Below are positions 16,732 through 24,719 of a stretch of 64,000 nt of DNA, piece after piece (within the stretch, counting starts at the first letter, position 1; every line of letters starts with the position of its first letter). The translations under genes and the position numbers were made by a program. The stretch is from JACRLW01 sp046349595 (GTDB taxonomy: Bacteria > Planctomycetota > UBA1135 > UBA2386), in contig JAXMCA010000002.1 in assembly GCA_046349595.1 (NCBI GenBank), positions 372,001-436,000 on the forward strand. Direction: 5' to 3'. The notes beneath the pieces were generated by a model. That model saw only the letters and a program-made list of their open reading frames with translations. It was not told the DNA's origin and ran no database searches.

Positions 16732-17550
16732 TCAGCGGCCGCGCGCGTTCTCGAGGTCGATCGCGGCGCCGGCCGCCTTGGTCTTCTTGTCGACCGCGCG
16801 GCGCAGCATCCCCCGCGATCCCATCTCGTCGAGCGACTTCTTGATGCGCTCTCCCTCCTCGCCGCCGGCCTCGACCTCGTCGGCGGCCTCGTGCTCGGCG
16901 TGCTCGATCGCGGCCTTCGCGCCGTCCAGGTCGCCCTTGCGGACGAGTGACTTGGCGAGCGCATCCGAAGCCTCGATCACACGCCGCGCGCCGACCGCCG
17001 CCTCGACCGCACCGCGGTAGGCGGAGACCGCACCGTCGTTGTCACCACGCAGTTCGAGGACACGCGCGACCCACAGACGGGCGTCGTGCGCGCGCACCGA
17101 CTCGGGATCGATCTTGCCCGCCTCCGCGTACAGCTTCCCCGCCTCCTCGAGCTGCTTGGTGCGCCGCAGCATCGACGCGCGCTGGAACAGCGCACGCTGC
17201 CTGAAACGATCCTCGCCCGAGGCCAGGACGCGCGCATAGGCCTCGGCCGCGAGATCGACCTTGTTGGCTCGACGCCAGCACTCGCCCGCCTCCCACGAGG
17301 CCTGCGCGACGACGGACTTGTCGGTCGCGAACTCGGTGGCGACGGCCTCGTAGTCGGAAGCCGCCTTCTCCAGCGCTGCCGTGCGATCCGCGCCACGCAC
17401 GCCCACGAGGCCCTCGACCCGAGTCGTGATCTCCTTGATGCGTGCCCGTGCGTCGTCCGGGCGGACGGAAGGCGCCTGCGCACCGAGCTGAGCGAGCGCG
17501 GCCAGCGCGGCGAATGCGAAACCGATCAACCTGCCTTGCATGGACTTCAT
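16732..17550 (-). CDS. Secreted TPR-type protein coupled to the ECF sigma factor
   Basis: The 272-residue product has a signal peptide (about 1-24, ending in LGAQA) followed by alpha-helical repeats of TPR type. Examples are the helix pairs around AEAYARVLASGEDRFRQRALFQRA and AVSAYRGAVEAAVGARRVIEA. A charged linker and a basic C-terminus rich in Lys and Arg follow. It probably works as a protein-protein scaffold in the periplasm. The ATG at 17550 lies in an ATGA overlap with the sigma-factor stop, so the two genes are almost certainly one transcript. It could be the regulator or output of that sigma factor, but this is inference. Confidence 0.7.
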   Translation of the reverse strand: MKSMQGRLIGFAFAALAALAQLGAQAPSVRPDDARARIKEITTRVEGLVGVRGADRTAALEKAASDYEAVATEFATDKSVVAQASWEAGECWRRANKVDLAAEAYARVLASGEDRFRQRALFQRASMLRRTKQLEEAGKLYAEAGKIDPESVRAHDARLWVARVLELRGDNDGAVSAYRGAVEAAVGARRVIEASDALAKSLVRKGDLDGAKAAIEHAEHEAADEVEAGGEEGERIKKSLDEMGSRGMLRRAVDKKTKAAGAAIDLENARGR

Positions 17551-18149
17551 CTCTCTGCCTCTCTCCCTGCAGTCTCGACTGCAGTCTGCTGTCGTGTTGG
17601 AACGTCGACGAGACCCGCGCACCGTGCGCGCGCCTCGAGGTCTGCACGGACACGCGAGCGGGCGCGGAACAGGCGCTGCTTCACGCATCCTTCGGTGAGC
17701 CCGAGGCGGCCGCCGATGTCGCGGCAGGTCGAGCCCGCGTAGAACTCCTGCAGCACCGCGCGCTGCGAACTGCCGAGACCGGCGAGCGCCTTCCGCAGCT
17801 CGGCCTTCAACCACTCGGCATCGACCCAGGTGTCGGCGACCCGGAACCAACGTTCGCCGGCATCCCGATCGTCGGGCGGCGCGATCGGATCCTCGACCTC
17901 GAGCCCGACCGTGGTCAGTCGGTGATGCCGACGTAGCTCGTGGTATCGCATGCGCTGAGCGATGGTTCGCGCGAAGGCGGCGAGCCGCTCGCGGTCGCGA
18001 AGGGACTCACGGGCCTGCCAGGTGCGGAGCGCGGTCTCCTGCACGAAGTCGTCGAGGTTGCGCCGCGTGAAGAGGTCGCCACGTCGCGAGAGCCAGCCCC
18101 GCGCCACCGACACGACGACCTCGTCGTCGAAACCCGATTCCATTGCCAT
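17547..18149 (-). CDS. ECF-type RNA polymerase sigma factor
   Basis: The 200-residue protein has a sigma-2 region (about 18-75, with NLDDFVQETALRTW, the segment that binds core polymerase and the -10 element). A sigma-4 helix-turn-helix at about 141-168 contains CRDIGGRLGLTEGCVKQRL. No region 1 or 3 is present, as expected for extracytoplasmic-function sigma factors. The start at 18149 (Met-Ala-Met-Glu-Ser) fits the family; the frame is open back to a GTG at 18221. No anti-sigma factor with a zinc motif or transmembrane helix lies beside it. The coupled downstream gene instead encodes a secreted TPR protein, an atypical partner. Confidence 0.85.
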   Translation of the reverse strand: MAMESGFDDEVVVSVARGWLSRRGDLFTRRNLDDFVQETALRTWQARESLRDRERLAAFARTIAQRMRYHELRRHHRLTTVGLEVEDPIAPPDDRDAGERWFRVADTWVDAEWLKAELRKALAGLGSSQRAVLQEFYAGSTCRDIGGRLGLTEGCVKQRLFRARSRVRADLEARARCAGLVDVPTRQQTAVETAGREAER

Positions 18150-18283
18150 GCGCTCGCACCTCGCCGCCGGTGCGACCGTCGCGTCCGGCAGCTCAGCGGG
18201 ACGGCGGACGCGAAACTTCACTCGCCCGTCGGAGGCCCCACGCAGACCGGAGGAATCGGCTGCGCGCCGCGGCGAGGGATGCG

Positions 18284-19537
18284 ATGCTCATGACGCGCAT
18301 GTCCGAACCCGGTCTCGTGCTCCATCTCGCCGCAGCTCTCGTCGACGGTGCCGGCGACGAAGCCGCAGAGGCCGCGCTCGCAGTGGAGGGCGGACTGGTT
18401 CGCTCATCGGGCCGCGCGGAAGCGGTGCGCCGCGCTCTGAGGCGTTCACCCGATCGCGTCGTCGATCACGGTGCATCGGTGATCCTGCCGGCCTTCGTCA
18501 ACGCCCACGCGCATCTCGACCTCGGCGGACTCGGACCGACTCCGTACGGCGGCGACTTCACCGCCTGGGCGATGGACGTGGCGCGGACACGGCCGCGCGA
18601 CGAGACCGTTGCCGCACGCGCGGTCGTCGACGCCCTGATGCGGTCACGCGAGCAGGGTGTCGGCTGGATCGGCGACATCGCCGGCAGCGAAGTCGCGGTT
18701 GCGGCTCGTCTTTCGGCCGACGACCTCGGCCTTCCCGGCGGCACGAGCTGGCTCGAGTGTTTCGGCATCGGACGCGCCGCGCCGGCTGCAGCCGAGCGGG
18801 CCGCCGAGCGACTCGCAGTGCTGCGCGCGCTGCCGCGCCGCAACACCGAGCTGCGCATCGCGCTCCAACCCCACGCCCCGTACTCGGCCGGTCGCGGCCT
18901 CTACGCCCGCGCCGCGCAGTGTGGACGTCCGTCGACCCACCTCGCCGAGACCTTGGACGAGCTGCGCTTCGTCCGCGACGGCGACGGCCCCTTCGCCGAT
19001 CTCCTGCGCGCCATCGGCAAGTGGGACGACAGCATCGTCGGCCAACGCATGAGTCCGGTTCAGGCGCTGCGCGACGAACTCGTGCGTGCACCCTGGGTGC
19101 TCGCCCACTGCAACTACCTCGACGACGACGACGTCGCGACGCTGTCCGCCCTCGGCAACGTCTCGATCGCCTACTGCCCGATCGCGAGCGAGTACTTCGG
19201 TCACCGCGGCCATCGCTATCGCGAGCTGCTCGACCGCGGTGTGAACGTCTGCATCGGCACCGACTCGATCCTGTGCCAGCCCCACGCGGAGCTGCAACCG
19301 CACGGCGTCCTGGCCCAGGTGCGGCGCCTGTGGCGTCGGGATCACACCGAGCCCGGGCTGCTGCTCGCGATGGCCACGCACCGCGGTGCGCGCGCACTCG
19401 GCCTGCAGCCACTCGCCGCCACGCTGGTGGAAGGAGCGCCGGCGCGGGCTGTCGCCGTCGCGATCGATCCCGACGATCACCGCGGGCCCTGGCTCCAGGT
19501 CCTCGATGGCGACGCGCCGGCGCGCGTCATCGCCTGA
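18284..19537 (+). CDS. Amidohydrolase, aminodeoxyfutalosine/chlorohydrolase-type deaminase
   Basis: This 417-residue metal-dependent hydrolase has the TIM-barrel amidohydrolase signature. The metal pair is N-A-H75-A-H77, with further H197 (PHAPYS), H219 (THLAE) and D327 (GTDS). The order and spacing fit the subgroup of guanine, chlorohydrolase and aminofutalosine deaminases. The HLDL and PHAPYS blocks remind me of the deaminase of the futalosine menaquinone pathway, but other substrates are possible. ATG 18284 follows a GAGGG at suitable spacing; Met at 18290 or 18299 is an alternative. The 3' end overlaps the convergent HEAT gene by 11 bases. Confidence 0.8.
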   Translation: MLMTRMSEPGLVLHLAAALVDGAGDEAAEAALAVEGGLVRSSGRAEAVRRALRRSPDRVVDHGASVILPAFVNAHAHLDLGGLGPTPYGGDFTAWAMDVARTRPRDETVAARAVVDALMRSREQGVGWIGDIAGSEVAVAARLSADDLGLPGGTSWLECFGIGRAAPAAAERAAERLAVLRALPRRNTELRIALQPHAPYSAGRGLYARAAQCGRPSTHLAETLDELRFVRDGDGPFADLLRAIGKWDDSIVGQRMSPVQALRDELVRAPWVLAHCNYLDDDDVATLSALGNVSIAYCPIASEYFGHRGHRYRELLDRGVNVCIGTDSILCQPHAELQPHGVLAQVRRLWRRDHTEPGLLLAMATHRGARALGLQPLAATLVEGAPARAVAVAIDPDDHRGPWLQVLDGDAPARVIA

Positions 19538-20801
19538 TCGCGCGCACCGAGTCGAGCAGTTCGAGCAAGGTCGGCTCGTGGTAGCTCTTGTCGCGCAGGC
19601 GCTGCAGCAGGTAGCGATCACCCGGCGACAGCAGTGCGAGCGCCCACGCGGCATGCACCTTCACGTCGTCGGTCTCGGCGGTGTCGCCGAGCCGCGCACG
19701 CAACGGATCGAATCCGGCGTCGTCGCCCATCAGGCCGAGGCCGTCGGCAGCGGCGACGCGCATCTCGGGGCTCGCGTCGAGCAGGCGTTCGATCAGGTAC
19801 GGCGTGGCCGGCCGATAGCCGATCGAGCCGAGCGCGCGAGCCGCGAGCGAAGCGGTGCGGGTGTCGCCGAGCAGCGCCTGTAGATCGGGTCCGACGACGG
19901 TCGCGGTCCGCCCGAGCGCATCCGCGATCTCCGCCCCGTAGCGGCGCACGTAATCCTCCTGCGCGTGGAGCAGTCCCGGCAGGAAAGGCAGCGCGGTGCG
20001 GCCGATACGCTCGAACACCCAACGGCCGTTGTCGACCGGACGGAGATCCGACTCCGCGAGTGCGGCAGCCCACGACGCCAACCGCTGGCGGTAGAGCGGC
20101 TCGATCGAATCGACGGTCGGCGCGGGCTCTGCGACGGCGGATGGAACGACGCCGTCGCGCCGCCAGTCCTGCCACAGCGCCGAAGCGGCGTCGGCGAGCT
20201 GCGCGTAGCTCGTACCGCCGCCCGGATGACGACCGAGGCGCTCGAGGATGCCGATCGTGAGGGTGCCGGCGGTCTGCATCGTCGGCTCGTAGGCGAGCAA
20301 CGCGGGCAGTCGATCGACGGCGCCGAGGCATCCGAGCCGGCTCAATGCGTCGATCATCCAGCACTCGACGTTGCCGTCCTTCTCGTCCTGACGGATGCGC
20401 ACCAGGAGCAGGGGGATCGCCGCCGCGCGATGGCGCTCACCGAGCTGGTAGGCGCACTGCGAGCGCACCGCGGGATCCGGATTCGACAATCCGGCCTCGA
20501 AGGCCCAGTCGACGTCCGGCTCGTCCAGCAGGCTGCGCTGAGCCATCGCGCGGGTCCGCGCGTCGGCAGAGTCGGGCTTCCACGCGACCTCGATGAGTTC
20601 GGTGAGCTGCTTCAGACGCGCGGCGTCGGGAGCCTTCGGACCGATCGAGGCGAGCTCCTTCATGCGCGGCACGATCGGCTCCAGCTTCACGGCCGGCAGC
20701 GGAGGAAGAGCGGGCTTCGGCGGCGCCTTCACCGCACCGCGATGGCAGGAGGTGCAGGCGAGCAGCGCGATGCCCGCGAGCCATGGGCGAAGTGCGTTCA
20801 A
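19527..20801 (-). CDS. HEAT-repeat lipoprotein with a CxxCH motif at the lipobox
   Basis: The 424-residue product has a short signal sequence with lipobox LLAC (Cys16), a Pro-rich linker, and then HEAT-like helical repeats such as RSQCAYQLGERHRAAAIPL and the later ASLAARALGSIGYRPATPY. It likely sits on a membrane outside the cytoplasm as a binding scaffold. TTG at 20801 was chosen because it forms a TTGA overlap with the cytochrome stop and starts a good signal sequence. Residues 16-20 read CTSCH, a c-type heme motif, directly at the lipidation cysteine. It is the last gene of the ABC importer/cytochrome cluster, which suggests a role with the cytochrome. Confidence 0.72.
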   Translation of the reverse strand: MNALRPWLAGIALLACTSCHRGAVKAPPKPALPPLPAVKLEPIVPRMKELASIGPKAPDAARLKQLTELIEVAWKPDSADARTRAMAQRSLLDEPDVDWAFEAGLSNPDPAVRSQCAYQLGERHRAAAIPLLLVRIRQDEKDGNVECWMIDALSRLGCLGAVDRLPALLAYEPTMQTAGTLTIGILERLGRHPGGGTSYAQLADAASALWQDWRRDGVVPSAVAEPAPTVDSIEPLYRQRLASWAAALAESDLRPVDNGRWVFERIGRTALPFLPGLLHAQEDYVRRYGAEIADALGRTATVVGPDLQALLGDTRTASLAARALGSIGYRPATPYLIERLLDASPEMRVAAADGLGLMGDDAGFDPLRARLGDTAETDDVKVHAAWALALLSPGDRYLLQRLRDKSYHEPTLLELLDSVRAIRR

Positions 20802-21856
20802 CGGAGATCGATCTCGTGCTCTTCGAGGAGCGTCGAAGCCGGATGGGAATCGCCGATGTAGGGCTGCAGACGGTACCACACGCGAAGCTTCACGCTGACC
20901 GAGCCGTCGGGAATCGGCACGCGGACCTCCTTGCGATCGCCCGCGACGAGCTGGGTGTTCTCACCCGCCTCGTCGCGGTACGGCTGCCGGAAGCGGTAGG
21001 CGAGGCCGAACTCGGTGGGCTGCTGCGCGGCGTCCTGGAAGGTCTGGTGCTTGCCGTCCCTGTCGGTGAACGAGTAGACGATGTCGACCGCGCGGTGGCG
21101 CTCCTCGGTGGGGAAGTTGTGGCCTGCGCCCGAGTTGGTCAGCGCCAGCACGAGTTCCTTGCCTTCGACGCGGTACTCGAAGGTGCCGGCCTTCTCGAGC
21201 ATCGCCGCATCGTGCGCGCCGGCGAAGCCGTGGTGTCGTCCTTTGCGCGTGCCGCCGGCGGCGAGCTTGCGTTCGACATCCGGCATGTGGCAGTCGTTGC
21301 AGGAGGTGCCCTTCTTCGCCCATGCGCTCGCACGCCATTGATCGGTCGTGAAGTGCTGATTGTGGCAACCCTCGCAGAGATCCATCGACGTGAAGCGGGT
21401 GTCCGCCACCGGCTTGCACGGTGCAGACGGCACCGCGTGCGCGGCGAACACCTCGCCTTCGCCGCTGACGTGGCAGGTGATGCAGTCGACGCCCTGGTCG
21501 TAGCGCGTCATGCGCGGCAGGGCGCGCTGCGCGAAGCCGGTCACCGCGATCTGCTGCGGCAGATGGCAGGCCTGGCACTCCTTGTTCTGGAAGTTCTGGC
21601 TCTGCGCCGCGACCTCGGGATTGAGGTAGGAGATCTGGTGGTGCGAGCCATACCACTCGTCCCAAACGTCCTGATGGCACTCCTTGCACTGCACCGAGCT
21701 GGTCCAACGGAATCGCGGATCCTGACCGACCGTCGGCGACCTCGCGTCCCCGCCGTGCGCACCTTCGGCCTCACCGCCGTCGAACAGCCAGGCTCCGCCG
21801 AGGCCGAGGAGGCCGAGGAAGGCGACGGCGAGGAGCAATCGGAGTCCGAGATTCAT
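20798..21856 (-). CDS. Pentaheme c-type cytochrome
   Basis: The 352-residue protein has an N-terminal hydrophobic signal or anchor (5-24) and five CxxCH heme-attachment motifs at 57-61, 94-98, 125-129, 161-165 and 186-190. Several further histidines could act as distal ligands. The C-terminal 130 residues contain no heme motif and look like a beta-rich domain with GHNFPTEERHRAVDI. The layout resembles multiheme cytochromes of the c554 group, which carry electrons in the periplasm. Its ATG at 21856 overlaps the ABC ATPase stop (ATGA) and its TGA overlaps the HEAT gene start, so it is embedded in the iron-transport operon. The electron partner is unknown. Confidence 0.9.
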   Translation of the reverse strand: MNLGLRLLLAVAFLGLLGLGGAWLFDGGEAEGAHGGDARSPTVGQDPRFRWTSSVQCKECHQDVWDEWYGSHHQISYLNPEVAAQSQNFQNKECQACHLPQQIAVTGFAQRALPRMTRYDQGVDCITCHVSGEGEVFAAHAVPSAPCKPVADTRFTSMDLCEGCHNQHFTTDQWRASAWAKKGTSCNDCHMPDVERKLAAGGTRKGRHHGFAGAHDAAMLEKAGTFEYRVEGKELVLALTNSGAGHNFPTEERHRAVDIVYSFTDRDGKHQTFQDAAQQPTEFGLAYRFRQPYRDEAGENTQLVAGDRKEVRVPIPDGSVSVKLRVWYRLQPYIGDSHPASTLLEEHEIDLR

Positions 21857-23055
21857 CGCTTCTCCACATCGCGGTCTGGGCCGTAACCCATTCGGGTTGC
21901 CGCGTCGCCGCTGCGCGCCGACCAGGAAGGCCCAGGCCGCTTCGTTGGCTGGGGCCCTTCGGCCTCCGAATCGTCGCTTCGCGCGACGATTCTCCGGCCT
22001 ACGGACACAGGTTGCGCGCCGGACGGCGATCCTTCCGAACGGGGCAGGATGCGCGGCTGTCCGCGCAGACGCAGTCCGACGGTCTGACCCGCGTTCACCG
22101 ATCCATTGCAGCGGACGTGGACCGGCTGACCGTCGAGCGCGACGACGGCGAGCGCGCCACCGAGCGGATCGTGACGCACGTGCAGCACGGTCGCGGTGCA
22201 GGTCGCGTCGGGACCGTCGAGCTCGACGTCGTCGGCCAGCACGACGTGCACGTGATCCTCGATCGAAGTCACCGTCGCGGAGGTCACACGGGCGAGCGCG
22301 CTCGCGACCACACCGTCACTCCCGACGCGCAGCGGAAGGCACGCGGCGCGGCCGAGGAAGCGCGCGGTGAACGCGGTGTGCGGATCGTGGAGCAACGCAC
22401 CCGCGGCTCCGGACTCGACGACCTTCCCTGCGCGCAACACGACCAGTTCGTCCGCCATCGCGAGCGCCTCGTCGCGATCGTGCGTCACGACGACCAGCGT
22501 GAGCCGGCGCTCGGTGGCCATGTCTCGCACCAGGATGGCGATCTCGTCGCGCAGGTGGACGTCGACCGAACCGAGGGGCTCATCGAGCAGCAACACCTCT
22601 GGATCGCCGGCGAGCGCGCGCGCGAGGGCGAGTCGCTGCGCCTCGCCACCGGAGAGCTGGGACGGTCGGCCATGGGCACGTTCGGCGAGACCGACGCGGG
22701 CGAGTTGCTCGCGCGCCTCGGCGAGGCTCAGCGACGGGCGCACGAAGCGCAGATGCTGGACCGCATCGAGATGCGGCCACAGGGCGCCGTCCTGGAACAC
22801 GAAGCCGATGCCGCGCGCGGCGGGCGGGACGATCGCGCGCGCGCCGTCCTGCACGACGCGATCGTCGAAGGCGATGCGTCCGCGGCTCGCGCTCTCGAGG
22901 CCGGCGATGCAGCGCAGCAGGGTGGTCTTGCCCGAACCCGAAGGCCCGACGAGCGCGGTGCGCGTCCCGGCGGCGAGGTCGATCGAGATCGGTCCGAGGT
23001 GGAAGCCACCGCGGGGCCGCACGAGTTCGAGATCGTGGACGTGGATCGCGCGCAT
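21853..23055 (-). CDS. Ferric-iron-type ABC transporter ATP-binding protein with unusual C-terminal tail
   Basis: The 400-residue ATPase energises import of a substrate through the adjacent permease. Walker A GPSGSGKT is at 37-44, Q-loop Q88, signature LSGGE at 134-138, Walker B LLLDEP at 155-160 and the switch histidine H192. A TOBE-like regulatory domain follows to about residue 335. The last roughly 55 residues are Arg/Ser/Pro-rich, match no ABC domain I know, and are encoded by DNA with strong hairpins (21885-21992). The ATG at 23055 is 8 nt after the permease stop. The family is FbpC/CysA/PotA-like; the ferric assignment comes from the binding protein and permease. Confidence 0.88.
   Translation of the reverse strand: MRAIHVHDLELVRPRGGFHLGPISIDLAAGTRTALVGPSGSGKTTLLRCIAGLESASRGRIAFDDRVVQDGARAIVPPAARGIGFVFQDGALWPHLDAVQHLRFVRPSLSLAEAREQLARVGLAERAHGRPSQLSGGEAQRLALARALAGDPEVLLLDEPLGSVDVHLRDEIAILVRDMATERRLTLVVVTHDRDEALAMADELVVLRAGKVVESGAAGALLHDPHTAFTARFLGRAACLPLRVGSDGVVASALARVTSATVTSIEDHVHVVLADDVELDGPDATCTATVLHVRHDPLGGALAVVALDGQPVHVRCNGSVNAGQTVGLRLRGQPRILPRSEGSPSGAQPVSVGRRIVARSDDSEAEGPQPTKRPGPSWSARSGDAATRMGYGPDRDVEKR
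21885..21992 (-). repeat. Cluster of hairpins in the 3' end of the ABC ATPase gene
   Basis: A perfect 10-bp inverted repeat (21968-21977 with 21983-21992, 5-nt loop) is followed in the transcript by a longer imperfect stem between about 21924 and 21963 built on GAAGG-GCCC arms. A small AACCC/GGGTT stem lies at 21885-21898. They are packed into the part of the ABC gene that encodes a non-conserved tail, directly ahead of the cytochrome start. A mobile structured repeat captured in frame, or an intercistronic RNA processing or attenuation site, would both fit. Confidence 0.55.
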
Positions 23056-23063
23056 GACGGGTT

Positions 23064-24704
23064 CTAGGACAAGGTCCTCAGCTTCCGACCGGTGACGATC
23101 AGCGTGAGGATCGGGAACAACACGGCGGCGAACAACAGGAGGATGGCGAGCGCGCCGCCCACGTCTTCGCCACCGAAGTGGACGATGTTCGAGAGGCGCC
23201 GCACGATCGTGCCGTTGCCGGAGGGGAGCAGGACGGCGCAGTCGAGTTCGCGCAGCGCCAGGATGAAGCCGAGACACGCCACCGACCACGCCGCGGGAGC
23301 GAGCAAGGGGAGGTGGATACGCAGGCCGGTCGCGAGCGGACCACGGCCGGCCAGGAGCGTGGCCTCGTCGAGAGACCTCGCCCGGCGGCGCGCCGCCCCG
23401 GCGAGGGTGATCACACCGAAGGGCAGGAAGCGCGCGACGTACTCGCAGACCACGATCCCGACCGAGTTGTAGAAGTCGAAGTCGAGGTTGCCGCCGCTCA
23501 GGTCGCCGAGCGCCGCATAGGCGTCGTTGGCAAGCGTGCTGTTGTAGGAGCGGATGAACCCGATCGAGAGCAGCACCGCCGGCACGGCGAGCGGGACGAT
23601 CGCAGCCCCTTCGATCCACCGCGAACGCCGCGCCGCACGCTGCGCAAGGGGGATCGCGACGAGGAGCAGGAGCACGGTCACGCACAGCCCGATCCAGAGC
23701 GTGTGGGCGATGTCGTCGCCGGCCTGCGTGACCGCGCGGTGGAAGCTGCGCCTCAGGATCGCGACCGACATCGGCTCGATCTTCTGCGACGAGCCGGCGG
23801 CCCACCGCAGCATCACCGTGATCGGAACGCCGACACCGCAGGTCAGGAAGGTGATCGGCAGGGCGAGCGCCGGCCAGCGCCAACGACCGAGCGAACGCTG
23901 CGGCAGCGGGCGGAAGTCGCTGCGAAGCTCGCTGTGCGCGCGGAAACGCAGCGCCAGCCACAGCGCGACGACGATCAGCAGGATCAGCGGCAAGGATGCG
24001 ACGATCGGCGAGGCCACCGCCTCGTGCGTGATGCCGGTGGCGCGACGCGTCCACAGAGACTGCACGTGCTCCGCATAGGTGTGCCAGGTCTTCCCCTTGA
24101 CGGTGAGGAACTCGGGCACGCCGTGGTCGCTCACCACGAACACGAAGGCGAACAGGGTCCCCGCGGCGATCTCCGGCAGGATGCGCCGCAGGAGCATGCG
24201 CTCGGCGGCGGGTCGACCACGCGCCAGCAAAGCGGCCTCGTAGCTGCGGCCGTCGACCGCGCGCAGACCACGCGCGGTCATCACCGCGACGAAGGGCGCG
24301 TAGCTGGTGCCGAGCAGCATCGCGCAGATCCAGAAGCCCGACGCCGGCCAGAAGTCGGCGAAGCCCATCGCCACGAGGATCGGCGGCACCACCAGCGGCA
24401 GGATCGCGAGCGGTCCGAGCTGACGCGCGAAGGGCAGATCGGTGCGCTCGCACAGCCAGGCGTGGCCGAAGCCGAACAGGTTGGCGACCGCGCAGGCCGC
24501 GACGCCGAGTTCGAGCGAGCGCAGGAGCTGCTCGCCGCCGAACTTCTCGAACACGAGATTGGTCCACGCCCTCAGCGTGAAGCCGTCGTCGTCGAAGAAG
24601 GTCTGGCCGACGACCACGCACAGCGGGACCACGACGAACAGGGTGCAGAACAGCACCGCCGTCGCGATCGGCACGCGGGCGAGGATCCGGCTCGGCGAGG
24701 GCAT
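23064..24704 (-). CDS. Ferric-iron-type ABC transporter permease (FbpB-like, duplicated)
   Basis: The 546-residue membrane protein has about twelve hydrophobic segments in two homologous halves, the fused layout of FbpB/ThiP-type permeases. Each half carries an EAA-like loop for contact with the ATPase: SYEAALLARGRPAAERMLLRRILP in the first half, and SLDEATLLAGRGPLATGLRIHLPL in the second. It forms the channel for the substrate delivered by the lipoprotein encoded upstream. The start ATG at 24704 is 15 nt after the stop of the binding-protein gene and the stop lies 8 nt before the ATPase gene, so the three form one operon. Confidence 0.9.
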   Translation of the reverse strand: MPSPSRILARVPIATAVLFCTLFVVVPLCVVVGQTFFDDDGFTLRAWTNLVFEKFGGEQLLRSLELGVAACAVANLFGFGHAWLCERTDLPFARQLGPLAILPLVVPPILVAMGFADFWPASGFWICAMLLGTSYAPFVAVMTARGLRAVDGRSYEAALLARGRPAAERMLLRRILPEIAAGTLFAFVFVVSDHGVPEFLTVKGKTWHTYAEHVQSLWTRRATGITHEAVASPIVASLPLILLIVVALWLALRFRAHSELRSDFRPLPQRSLGRWRWPALALPITFLTCGVGVPITVMLRWAAGSSQKIEPMSVAILRRSFHRAVTQAGDDIAHTLWIGLCVTVLLLLVAIPLAQRAARRSRWIEGAAIVPLAVPAVLLSIGFIRSYNSTLANDAYAALGDLSGGNLDFDFYNSVGIVVCEYVARFLPFGVITLAGAARRRARSLDEATLLAGRGPLATGLRIHLPLLAPAAWSVACLGFILALRELDCAVLLPSGNGTIVRRLSNIVHFGGEDVGGALAILLLFAAVLFPILTLIVTGRKLRTLS

Positions 24705-24719
24705 CGGACGTAGCGGCGA

